Below, piece by piece: positions 20,255 to 28,286 of a DNA stretch of 64,000 bases (the first letter of the stretch is position 1; each line of letters starts with the position of its first letter). Where the stretch lies: positions 496,001 to 560,000 of the forward strand of contig NZ_CP034179.1 of the NCBI RefSeq assembly GCF_003860345.1. The letters run 5' to 3'. Below the pieces are notes generated by a model, which made no database searches, was not told where the DNA came from, and saw only the letters and a program-made list of their open reading frames with translations. A program made the position numbers and the translations under genes. The stretch comes from Caenibius tardaugens NBRC 16725. Lineage in GTDB: Bacteria > Pseudomonadota > Alphaproteobacteria > Sphingomonadales > Sphingomonadaceae.

Positions 20255-21447
20255 GCTACCTGCCCCATATCTCTCCGGCCAGGCCACAAGCCTGCCTCAA
20301 AGCGAGAGGGTGCAGAGTTGGACCGGCTAGAAATATCTCGGCCATCCACCCCAGGACCACACTGCAGCCCCGTGCTCTGCGCCATTTCGCCTCAACTGCG
20401 TCTCATCGTGATTTCCGCACGACTCGACTCATGTCTGTGAGGAGAGGAAAGCAGGCGCACTGAATTCCCGCAAGTGCGTTAACTAATCCAAATAACCGCA
20501 GTGATAGGCGAATATTCTTCTTGATCTGCAAATTCGCATCACACGGAATCGCGTCAAACACGCAATTCACATTCTTATGTCATTGAACATACGAGGTATT
20601 TTTCCGATTTATCCAAAGCCAATGGCGATCTCAGAACGATTCCGCCTTGGAGATGCGAGTCTTGCGGCTGTACCATTTCGGGGCGGATCGCCCGCGATAA
20701 TTAACTGACTCGGGGAGATTTCCATCACCAGTGAGGTGCAGCGATGGGCCGCCGCCTTCCGCAAATAACCCCGGGAGGACGCCAAAACATTACTTCAACA
20801 CTTTCGCCATGTTTTGAAATTTCACATCGAATACGAAATAACGATTCACATATGATTTTCTGATTTAGTGTAAATCACGGAATTCATACGATCTTCAGCG
20901 GACACAAGCATTGTGAAAATGCGCGCTGCCCCGGGCGCCACGGCGATCCATCCATGCCAACGATCGGGCACGCGACAAAACACATTATATTTTTATTATC
21001 AGAAACTTATTAAAAATCAGCACGCCCCGTCGATTGCCGGAAACTGATCTCCGAGACCCCTTCCAACCCGCAACATCTCGCCCCGACACCCGGATGGATC
21101 GCAGAGAAGGCAACCAGCATTCCGCACACGGACGGGCCACCGGATCGCCATCTCGGTTTGGCGGCTTGATCCTGACGGCACAGGACAGAAGATGGCCACG
21201 CCAGGTTCACGTCCGAGTCAATGCCCTTGGATGAACGACGTGGTCCGCATCGCGCAATGCAGCCGCATCGACAATGCTAATGCTCCGCGATAACAAAAAA
21301 CCCAACATTATGACCCATGTAGGTCCAAAATGTTGCTATTCTGTAACATGCACAACAGGAATCAAACCGCCTTGTTGGGACACAATTGACAGACATGTGC
21401 GTTCTAAGCCCAGTGGGTTCATCTCACCTTCATGTAGGGGCTTGATC
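20255..21447. other. 1.2-kb AT-richer noncoding region between divergent adhesin and TonB receptor genes
   Basis: No convincing gene on either strand. Short open frames here, such as those around 21010-21234, have no recognisable composition or ribosome site. The stretch is clearly richer in A and T than its surroundings, especially around 20560-20610, 20800-20890 and 20980-21015 (runs such as TATATTTTTATTATC). It should hold the promoter of the adhesin-secretion operon (leftward) and of the TonB receptor (rightward). An imperfect palindrome at 21304-21334 is listed separately. I could not identify a specific sigma-factor promoter. Confidence 0.6.
21304..21334. promoter_or_regulatory. inverted repeat upstream of the TonB receptor
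   Basis: Core GACC-CATGTA-GGTC is a perfect 4-6-4 inverted repeat, flanked by AACATT on the left and AATGTT on the right, which are also complementary. It lies about 115 bp before the receptor start. It could be an operator or a leader-RNA hairpin; no regulator can be assigned. Confidence 0.4.
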
Positions 21448-24414
21448 ATGAATGGATTAATCTTCAAGAAAAGTCTTCTCACTTCATCAGCCGCAGTCCT
21501 CGCGACAGTGACCAGCGTATCGGCCTACGCACAGGAAGCGCCAGATCAGACCAACGCCGCCAGCAGCGATGACCTGATCATCGTTACGGGCACGCGCATT
21601 ACCATTCCCAATTACAGCTCCCCCAGCCCGGTGGTGGCCATCACAGCGGATACCCTTCAGGAATCGGGGGACACCAACGTCACCCAGTACCTCACCCGGC
21701 TGCCCGCTCTGGTGGGCTCGGGCACCCGCGGCAGACTGGCGGGCGCCAGCGCGGACGCCTTCATTGGCTCAACGGGCCTCAATCTGCTCGACCTGCGCAA
21801 TCTCGGGCCGGAACGCACGCTCGTGCTCGTCAATGGCCGCCGCCACGTGGCGGCTTTGCCCGGCACGGCTGCCGTGGACATCAACACTATCCCGACAGAT
21901 CTGATCCAGCGGATCGACGTTGTAACCGGCGGTGAATCCGCGATTTACGGCGCAGATGGCGTGACCGGCGTCGTCAACTTCATCATGAAGCGTGACTTCG
22001 AAGGGCTGACGGCACGAGCACGATATGGCCTGTCCGAGAAGGGTGATGCGGACGAGACCGATCTGTCCATCACGGCCGGCAAGAATTTCTCGGAAGGTCG
22101 CGGCAATATCGCGATTTCCTATCAATACGGCAAGGAAGGCCGCCTCGAAGCCTGCGATCGCAAATATCTGTGCGGCAGCAACTATCGCGGCATGTATCGC
22201 AATCCCGCCGATGGGGATGACGATCCCAACATCTATGACTATATCCCCCAACGCAACATCAGCTTCTTCGATAGCGCCCGCGGTGGCGCGATCGACCTCG
22301 ACTTCGATGGCATGCCCGACCTGAACCCCAATGGTTCCGCGTTCAACAATGGCCTTTTCGTGCCGCCTTATTATCACCAGAACGGATCGGGCACGCCCAC
22401 GGCGGATTATCTGGGCAATCTCATCCCGGCCACCGAACGCCATATCGCGAACGCGCTGCTTTCCTACGAATTCAGCCCGGCCGCACGTCTCTTCGTGGAA
22501 GCGAAGTATGCGCACGTAAAATCCATGGCGACCGATCAGCCGACGTTCGATTTCTACAACTATCTGAGTGTCGACAATCCCTTCATGCCTGACGCCGTGC
22601 GTGCGCAGGTCATCCCGGGTCTGGCGGCCGAAGCATTCGAGATCGACGGCCTGCCCGATGGCGTTCTGATGAACCGCGACAACTTCGATCTCGGGGTTCG
22701 TGGCGAAAGCATCAAGCGCGAAACCATCCGTGCAGTTGTTGGGCTGGATGGCGAAATCAATTCGCACCTGAAATACGAAGTTTCATACACTTACGGCCAG
22801 ACGAAAGTCGCCAATCGCATGATCGGCAACCAGTTGAACGATCGTTTCTTCGCAGCGATTGACGTGGTGAAGGACGGCGCGGGCAATCCGGTCTGCCGGG
22901 TTGCGCTGGAAGGGGCAGCCTATCAGCCCTTCCCCAGCTTCAACGGGTCGCGTCAGCCGACGGGTCCACTCACCTTCTCGCCCAACGAATGCGTTCCTTT
23001 GAACATTTTCGGCGATGGTTCCCCCTCGCAAAAGGCAATCGACTGGATCCGGGTCAATACGGTTGACCATGCCAAGCTGACGCAACAGGTCTTCAACGCT
23101 ACCCTTACCGGCGATCTCGGGCAACTGTTTGAACTGCCCGCCGGGCCTGTACGCTTTTCCCTGGGCGGTGAATATCGCAAGGAAAAGAGCGTTTCGCGCC
23201 CTGACCCCCTGGTCAGCGAAGGCCTGACCTACACCAACGTGCTGGTTCCCGAATCCGGCAAGTATGACGTGTGGGAAGCGTTCGGTGAACTTTATGTGCC
23301 GCTGATCAAGGACAAGCCCTGGGCGAAGGAACTTTCGGTTGGTGGTGCCATCCGGTTCTCCGACTATTCGTCCATCGGCAAGACCACGACCTGGAAGGTC
23401 AACGGTCTCTGGGCCGTGAACGATGCGATCAGCTTCCGCGGCACTTATTCGCAGGCGGTGCGTGCGCCCAACATCGGCGAACTGTTCTCACCCGCCGGGC
23501 AGGATTTCCAGCGGATCGACGATCCCTGCGCCGCCTTGAACGTGAACAATGGGTCTTCCTCGCGTCAGGCGAACTGCCTTGCCTTGCTGACCAGTCTGGG
23601 CGTGGCCAACCCGGGCAATTACATCGACCCCAACAGCGCGACTGTTGCAGGGTTCCTGGGCGGCAACAAGGATCTGCGCGAAGAAACCGCCAAGACCTGG
23701 ACCGCAGGCCTTGTGCTCCAGCCCGTTCCGCGCCTCCGCGTGGCGCTGGACTGGTACAACATCAAGCTGACCAATGCGATCAGCACCCCGCCACCGCAGG
23801 ATCTGGCCGAACTTTGCGTCGATCAGCCGACGCTCGACAACCAGTTCTGCGCAGCGATCACCCGTGAGCCGGGCAGCGGCAAGATTGTCGAATTCATGCG
23901 TATCCCGCGTAACGTCGCACGCTGGAACACGGCCGGTCTCGATCTGACGCTCGACTACAGCATCCCCACCGACAACATGGGCATGTTCTCCATTCGGCTG
24001 GTCGGCGGTTACCTCGACAAGCTGGAAACCATTTCGATGCCGGGTGCCGAACCCGAAAACGAACGGGGCCAACCCTATCGGCCCAAATTCGTCGGCAACC
24101 TTGACCTGACCTGGGAAAAAGGCCCGTTCACAGTGAACTACGGCCTTGCATGGTTCAGCAAGACCTACCGCTTCGATTACAATACGATGCAGGCTAACCC
24201 CGATATCACCGAACCCAAGTACAAGAAGTACAAGGAACGGGCGCGCCACGATATCTACGCCAGCTACACGTATGACGAACGCTTCAAGCTGTTCGGTGGG
24301 ATCCGCAACTTCACCAACCAGAAGCCGGATGTGGGCTCGCTCGCTTACCCGATCGATGCCGTGGGCCGGTTCTTCTTCCTTGGTGTGGAAGCAAAGCTCG
24401 AAAATCTGTTCTGA
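21448..24414 (+). CDS. TonB-dependent outer-membrane receptor
   Basis: Outer-membrane active transporter of 988 residues. Signal peptide MNGLIFKKSLLTSSAAVLAT ends at about SAYAQE. A TonB-box-like stretch (DDLIIVTGTRI) is followed by the plug domain, including YLTRLPALVGSG, LDLRNLGPERTLVLVNGRR, RIDVVTGGESAIYGADGV and GVVNFIMKR. The rest is a 22-strand-type barrel ending in a C-terminal Phe (LENLF), as is usual for outer-membrane barrels. I chose the ATG at 21448 because AGGGG lies 7 nt upstream and a clean signal peptide follows; the frame is open further upstream but that part has no protein-like character. The substrate cannot be read from sequence. A strong terminator follows, so the gene is monocistronic. 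Confidence 0.93.
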   Translation: MNGLIFKKSLLTSSAAVLATVTSVSAYAQEAPDQTNAASSDDLIIVTGTRITIPNYSSPSPVVAITADTLQESGDTNVTQYLTRLPALVGSGTRGRLAGASADAFIGSTGLNLLDLRNLGPERTLVLVNGRRHVAALPGTAAVDINTIPTDLIQRIDVVTGGESAIYGADGVTGVVNFIMKRDFEGLTARARYGLSEKGDADETDLSITAGKNFSEGRGNIAISYQYGKEGRLEACDRKYLCGSNYRGMYRNPADGDDDPNIYDYIPQRNISFFDSARGGAIDLDFDGMPDLNPNGSAFNNGLFVPPYYHQNGSGTPTADYLGNLIPATERHIANALLSYEFSPAARLFVEAKYAHVKSMATDQPTFDFYNYLSVDNPFMPDAVRAQVIPGLAAEAFEIDGLPDGVLMNRDNFDLGVRGESIKRETIRAVVGLDGEINSHLKYEVSYTYGQTKVANRMIGNQLNDRFFAAIDVVKDGAGNPVCRVALEGAAYQPFPSFNGSRQPTGPLTFSPNECVPLNIFGDGSPSQKAIDWIRVNTVDHAKLTQQVFNATLTGDLGQLFELPAGPVRFSLGGEYRKEKSVSRPDPLVSEGLTYTNVLVPESGKYDVWEAFGELYVPLIKDKPWAKELSVGGAIRFSDYSSIGKTTTWKVNGLWAVNDAISFRGTYSQAVRAPNIGELFSPAGQDFQRIDDPCAALNVNNGSSSRQANCLALLTSLGVANPGNYIDPNSATVAGFLGGNKDLREETAKTWTAGLVLQPVPRLRVALDWYNIKLTNAISTPPPQDLAELCVDQPTLDNQFCAAITREPGSGKIVEFMRIPRNVARWNTAGLDLTLDYSIPTDNMGMFSIRLVGGYLDKLETISMPGAEPENERGQPYRPKFVGNLDLTWEKGPFTVNYGLAWFSKTYRFDYNTMQANPDITEPKYKKYKERARHDIYASYTYDERFKLFGGIRNFTNQKPDVGSLAYPIDAVGRFFFLGVEAKLENLF

Positions 24415-24436
24415 CAACAGGGCAGGAATAGCAAAG

Positions 24437-24465
24437 GGGGTGGAGCGATGCTCCGCCCCTTTTTT
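24437..24465 (+). terminator. intrinsic terminator after the TonB receptor
   Basis: A 10-bp GC-rich stem (GGGGTGGAGC / GCTCCGCCCC, one G-U pair) with a 3-nt loop GAT, directly followed by six T residues. It ends the receptor transcript 22 bp after its stop codon. Confidence 0.9.
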
Positions 24466-24471
24466 GTTGCG

Positions 24472-25359
24472 CTAGCCGTTGTGGTCCCCCGCATTCACCC
24501 GCGCAATCATCCATTGCAGGGTCACGTCACCGATGGGGTTGAACACTTCCACACGGAACTGGTTTTCGAGATCGGCAAAGAATGTGAAATGGCGGAAGTG
24601 CCCCTGTTCCCCGTTCGGCAGGCTATAGCGCAAATCACGCGATGCGGTTGAAGGCAAGGCATACTCTTCCCACAAGGCCCTGAATTCCTCGCTCCCTTCC
24701 AGCAACGTGCGCACCAGATCCTGCAAACCTTGGTCCTGCATATTGCGCGCGAAAGCCCGGCGGAACATCGCAACCTGACTGCGCGCCGATTCCTGCCAGT
24801 CGGGCAGGACCGCGCGCACGGCATCGTCAAGAAACAGCGATATCAGCTGATTGTTCTGCGCAAACTGTTCGAAATTGCCGAAGAAGGCGCGAGCTGCCTG
24901 ATTGCAGGCGATATAATCGGCCCGCGATGACAGTACGAATGCCGGGGCATAATGCATCGCATCGATAATCATCTGCACCGAAGGCAACACATCGTCCGCA
25001 TCAGGTGGTGGTGCCCCGCCCGGCTCCTCCAGCCCCAGCCGCAAGAGTTGCCCCCGCTCCACCGGCGAAAGCATCAGCACATCGGCCATCTTGCCCAGCA
25101 GGCGCGGTGATGCGGTGACATCCACGCCCTGTTCCAGCTTGGTGTACCACGACACCGAAACATCGAGCAGCATGGCCATTTCCTCACGCCGCAAGCCCGT
25201 CGTCCGCCGCCTGCGCCCCTCGCTCAGGCCATGGTCTTCGGGGGACAGGCGCACGCGGCGCGAACGCAGGAACGCCGCCAGTTCGCGCCGCCGCCATGCA
25301 TCGGCATCGTCAGGCTGCCGGCCAAGGGTATCACTCTGAGTCATAGGTTGTTCTGGCAT
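24472..25359 (-). CDS. XRE-family regulator with MmyB-like ligand-binding domain
   Basis: Transcription regulator of 295 residues. Residues ~25-95 form a helix-turn-helix domain of the XRE type (GLRREEMAMLLDVSVSWYTKLEQG), preceded by the ELAAFLRSRRVRLSPEDHGL leader typical of this family. The C-terminal ~170 residues match the MmyB-like PAS-fold ligand-binding domain (ALVLSSRADYIACNQAAR-like segment, then a WxxxAR-type helical region), which in relatives binds fatty-acid-like ligands. It is divergent from the AtuA/Coq4 operon with an 89-bp gap, so it probably controls that operon and itself. ATGs at 25359 and 25344 are both possible starts; neither has a strong ribosome site. Confidence 0.88.
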   Translation of the reverse strand: MPEQPMTQSDTLGRQPDDADAWRRRELAAFLRSRRVRLSPEDHGLSEGRRRRTTGLRREEMAMLLDVSVSWYTKLEQGVDVTASPRLLGKMADVLMLSPVERGQLLRLGLEEPGGAPPPDADDVLPSVQMIIDAMHYAPAFVLSSRADYIACNQAARAFFGNFEQFAQNNQLISLFLDDAVRAVLPDWQESARSQVAMFRRAFARNMQDQGLQDLVRTLLEGSEEFRALWEEYALPSTASRDLRYSLPNGEQGHFRHFTFFADLENQFRVEVFNPIGDVTLQWMIARVNAGDHNG

Positions 25360-25448
25360 ACTACACAGCCACGAACAGAACTTCTACACATGCCGCAAGA
25401 GCCGCGCCGCATGCATGGCGCGATAACGAACGCTTGGGAAGGATTGCG

Positions 25449-27266
25449 ATGAAACCTGACGTCAGCGACAAGGTCGTGCGGATTGCCGGTGCCTCGGGCG
25501 CCCTCAACGACAGCGTGATCGCGGTCCCGCAATTGCTGAAGGAAGCCGAGATGCACTATCTCGCCTTCGACTACCTCGGCGAAGGCGCCATGGGCATGAT
25601 GCGGCGGCTCAGGGAAGCAGACCCGAAATCCGGCTTTCTTACGGATTTTGTCGATCTGCATATCGGCCCCTATCTCGCGGAACTGAAACATCGCGGGATC
25701 AAGGTGATTTCCAATGCGGGCGGCATGAATCCCGAAGGGCTGGCCGATATGATCCGCCAGCGCGCGGGTGAACTCAATCTGGACATCCGGGTCGGTGTCG
25801 TTACCGGCGACGATATCGACGCCATGGTCCCGGACCTGCGCGCGCAGGGTGTGCGGGAAATGTTCAACGACATCCCCTTCCCCGAAGGCAAGATCGGCAG
25901 CATCAATGCCTATCTCGGCGCCTTCCCGATCGCTGCGGCGCTTGATGCGGGCGCCGATATCGTGATTACCGGGCGCGTAGTGGACAGCGCGCTTATCCTT
26001 GGCCCGTTGATCCATGAATTCGGCTGGGGGCCGGAAGATTTCGATCTGCTCGCCGCCGGCTCTGCCGCTGGGCACCTCCTCGAATGCGGTACGCAGGTCA
26101 CCGGCGGCACTTTCACCGATTGGCGCGACGTGCCCGATTGGGCCAATATCGGTTTTCCGATCGGGGAATGCCGGGCCGACGGTTCGTGCATTATCACCAA
26201 GCCCGAAGGGACCGGCGGGCTGGTTTCCATCGGCACCGTTGCCGAACAGCTGCTTTATGAAGTCAGCGATACCCGCGCCTATTACCTGCCCGATGTCGTC
26301 TGCGATTTCAGCGACGTGAAACTGGAACAGGTGGGCGAAAACCGGGTGCTGATGACCGGGGTCAAAGGCTACCCTCCAACCGACCAGTACAAGGTCTGCC
26401 TCACTTATGACGCTGGCTGGCGTTCGGTCGCACTGATTCCGATTGTCGGACTGGAAGCCCCGGCCAAGGCACGCCGCACGGCGGAAGCCCTGCTCAAGCG
26501 CACCTCCGATATCCTGCGCAACCGCAACCAGCCCGACTGGCAATTGACGCATGTCGAAGTGATCGGCACCGAAGCCAGCTATGCAAGCGCGGCCCGCCCG
26601 CTCGATCCGCGTGAAGTGCTGCTGAAGATCGTGGTCGATCATGAAGATCCGGGCGCGGCGGCGATGTTCAACCGCGAACAGTCGACCGCGATCATGAATA
26701 TGGCCGTGGGCACATCGATTGCCCCGATAATCGCCGCGCCGCGCGCCTTCCCGCTGACGGAAGTGTTCCTGTTCCTGATCGACAAGGACAAAGTGCCCGC
26801 CCATGTGACACTGGAAGGCAAGGACGTTCCTTTTGCCGACCGGCGTGTATCGGGCTTCGACCCCGCCGCCCTGCCCGAACGCGCGGCTGCGGAAGCGGCG
26901 GCTGACGGCACGGAAGAGGTGCCCCTGCTCTCGCTTGCGTGGACGCGCAGCGGCGACAAGGGCCGCCTCTTCAACGTCGGCGTGATCGCGCGCAAACCGG
27001 AATATCTGCCCTATATTCGCGCCAGCCTGACCGCCGATACCGTGGCGGAATGTTATCGCGACCAGTTCGACAATCCGGCGGACAGGCGGGTTGACGCATA
27101 CGACGCGCCGGGCTTTCATGCGCTGAACTTTGTGGTGCACGATGCCCAGGGTGGCGGGATCAGTATGTCGCCCCGGTTTGATGCGGCCGCCAAGACCATG
27201 GGGCAACGGTTGCTGGAAGTGCCCGTGAAAGTGCCCGCCGCCATGGCGCGCGCGATCGCGGAATAA
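25449..27266 (+). CDS. acyclic terpene utilization AtuA-family protein (DUF1446)
   Basis: 605-residue member of the AtuA/DUF1446 family. AtuA itself belongs to the citronellol/geranyl-CoA degradation cluster of Pseudomonas, but its biochemical role is unsettled. Landmarks: GASGALNDS near the N-terminus, ISNAGGMNPEGLADMI, ADIVITGRVVDSALILGPL and HLLECGTQVTGGTF in the main domain. A C-terminal ~110-residue domain (LLSLAWTRSGDKGRLFNVGV) corresponds to the small domain usually fused or adjacent to AtuA. The ATG at 25449 has GGAAGG 6 nt upstream and is preferred over an in-frame TTG at 25434. The Coq4-like gene follows after 24 bp. The assignment is to family; a terpene substrate is only a suggestion. 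Confidence 0.88.
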   Translation: MKPDVSDKVVRIAGASGALNDSVIAVPQLLKEAEMHYLAFDYLGEGAMGMMRRLREADPKSGFLTDFVDLHIGPYLAELKHRGIKVISNAGGMNPEGLADMIRQRAGELNLDIRVGVVTGDDIDAMVPDLRAQGVREMFNDIPFPEGKIGSINAYLGAFPIAAALDAGADIVITGRVVDSALILGPLIHEFGWGPEDFDLLAAGSAAGHLLECGTQVTGGTFTDWRDVPDWANIGFPIGECRADGSCIITKPEGTGGLVSIGTVAEQLLYEVSDTRAYYLPDVVCDFSDVKLEQVGENRVLMTGVKGYPPTDQYKVCLTYDAGWRSVALIPIVGLEAPAKARRTAEALLKRTSDILRNRNQPDWQLTHVEVIGTEASYASAARPLDPREVLLKIVVDHEDPGAAAMFNREQSTAIMNMAVGTSIAPIIAAPRAFPLTEVFLFLIDKDKVPAHVTLEGKDVPFADRRVSGFDPAALPERAAAEAAADGTEEVPLLSLAWTRSGDKGRLFNVGVIARKPEYLPYIRASLTADTVAECYRDQFDNPADRRVDAYDAPGFHALNFVVHDAQGGGISMSPRFDAAAKTMGQRLLEVPVKVPAAMARAIAE

Positions 27267-27290
27267 AGAAACCTTCGACGGAGAGAGTCC

Positions 27291-28112
27291 ATGCAGGACA
27301 ATGATACCCCCTATCTTCTGCGCGGCATGAAGTCCGTGGCCACGGAAAGCAGCACGCTGATCAGTTCCTCCCCCTATCTCAACGACCCGCGCCTGCGGGA
27401 CTGGATCGCGACCAGCTTTCTGCGCCGCAGCGGAAAGGATCGCCCCACATCAGCCGATGCCTATGCCCTGCACCTGATCCTGCGGGACATTCTCGATCTT
27501 GACCGGATCGAGGAACTGTTCACCGCGCAGCGCAAGACATCGCCCGAACTGGACCGCTGGTTCAGCGAAGGCTTTTCCTCGACGTTCACTGTCGATGAAT
27601 TGCTGGCCTATCCCGAAGGCTCGCTGGGGTATGTGTTCGGACGTTATCTCGCGGATAATGCGTTCCAGATCGATATCGTGCCCCGGTTCGAACCCAAGAA
27701 CCAGTTCGAATATTACTCGTTGCGCAGCGGCCAGACCCACGATCTGGAACACATCATCACCGGGGGCAATTTCGATATCCTGGGTGAACTGGTGCCCTAT
27801 TATGCGCGGTTGACCAACGTCCCGCGTTTTCTCGATGCCGAACTCGCCGGTATGGTCAATGTCGGGCAATTGTTGGGCGCACAGCGGCTGATCTGCCGCA
27901 CCGGGCTGCATTACCAGCAATCGTTTCTTGCCGCGATGGCGGCCTCACAGGGCGGTATGCGCGTTGGCCTGGAATCAGGCCCGATCTTCATGGCGAAGTA
28001 TGAAGATGTCTTCCATCTGCCGATCCCCGAAGCCCGTGCAGCGCTGGGCATCAAGGGAGCCGAACAGATCGACACCGCCGAAGCGTCGCTTGCCTGGGAA
28101 GAATACGCCTGA
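27291..28112 (+). CDS. Coq4-family protein (copy A)
   Basis: 273-residue protein with the complete Coq4 metal-binding signature HDxxHx11E: His150, Asp151, His154 and Glu166. In eukaryotes COQ4 acts in ubiquinone biosynthesis at C1 of the ring. Bacterial accessory copies such as this one are uncharacterised, and it is longer than a typical Coq4 core. The body is mostly helical and has no signal peptide. It shares SSSPYLN and the HDLEH segment with the second copy at 58594-59451. It lies 24 bp after the AtuA gene, with a GGAGAGAG ribosome site, so the two are almost certainly co-transcribed. Function is unknown; a role on a lipophilic ring or isoprenoid substrate is an inference. Confidence 0.85.
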   Translation: MQDNDTPYLLRGMKSVATESSTLISSSPYLNDPRLRDWIATSFLRRSGKDRPTSADAYALHLILRDILDLDRIEELFTAQRKTSPELDRWFSEGFSSTFTVDELLAYPEGSLGYVFGRYLADNAFQIDIVPRFEPKNQFEYYSLRSGQTHDLEHIITGGNFDILGELVPYYARLTNVPRFLDAELAGMVNVGQLLGAQRLICRTGLHYQQSFLAAMAASQGGMRVGLESGPIFMAKYEDVFHLPIPEARAALGIKGAEQIDTAEASLAWEEYA

Positions 28113-28119
28113 AATCAAT

Positions 28120-28146
28120 CGTTGCCCCGGCACGCCCGGGGCAACG
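28120..28146. terminator. stem-loop after the AtuA/Coq4 operon
   Basis: A perfect 11-bp GC-rich inverted repeat (CGTTGCCCCGG / CCGGGGCAACG) with a 5-nt loop, 7 bp after the Coq4 stop. No T tract follows, so it may end transcription inefficiently or protect the RNA 3' end. Confidence 0.55.
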
Positions 28147-28180
28147 ACACTAACCCGGCGCAAGGCATACGGGCGCATAC

Positions 28181-28198
28181 CTGTCATCCGTTTGTCAC
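28181..28198 (+). promoter_or_regulatory. Pho-box-like PhoB site
   Basis: CTGTCAT, 4 bp (CCGT), then TTGTCAC. A Pho box is two 7-bp CTGTCAT-like direct repeats 4 bp apart: the first is a perfect match, the second matches 5 of 7. It lies 88 bp upstream of the NUDIX-DUF47/PiT genes, whose products concern phosphate. In Sinorhizobium meliloti PhoB is known to repress the DUF47-pit operon, so repression under phosphate starvation is plausible here. Confidence 0.65.
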
Positions 28199-28286
28199 AT
28201 TACCGGGTATAGTGGCATTCTGCGCATTGCCTGCACATGCCACATCGTCTAGCGCGCACGCCGCGTGACGATAGTGGAGGGTCATC

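Noticed and set aside
20255-20287. GTG start 11 codons upstream of the adhesin ATG
   Set aside because: The ATG at 20254 has a Shine-Dalgarno-like AGG and starts the conserved retention module. The extra residues show no conserved character.
21010-21234. Short frames of 60-66 codons on both strands in the long noncoding gap
   Set aside because: No ribosome site, mutually overlapping, and Cys/Arg/Ser-rich composition typical of noncoding GC-rich DNA.
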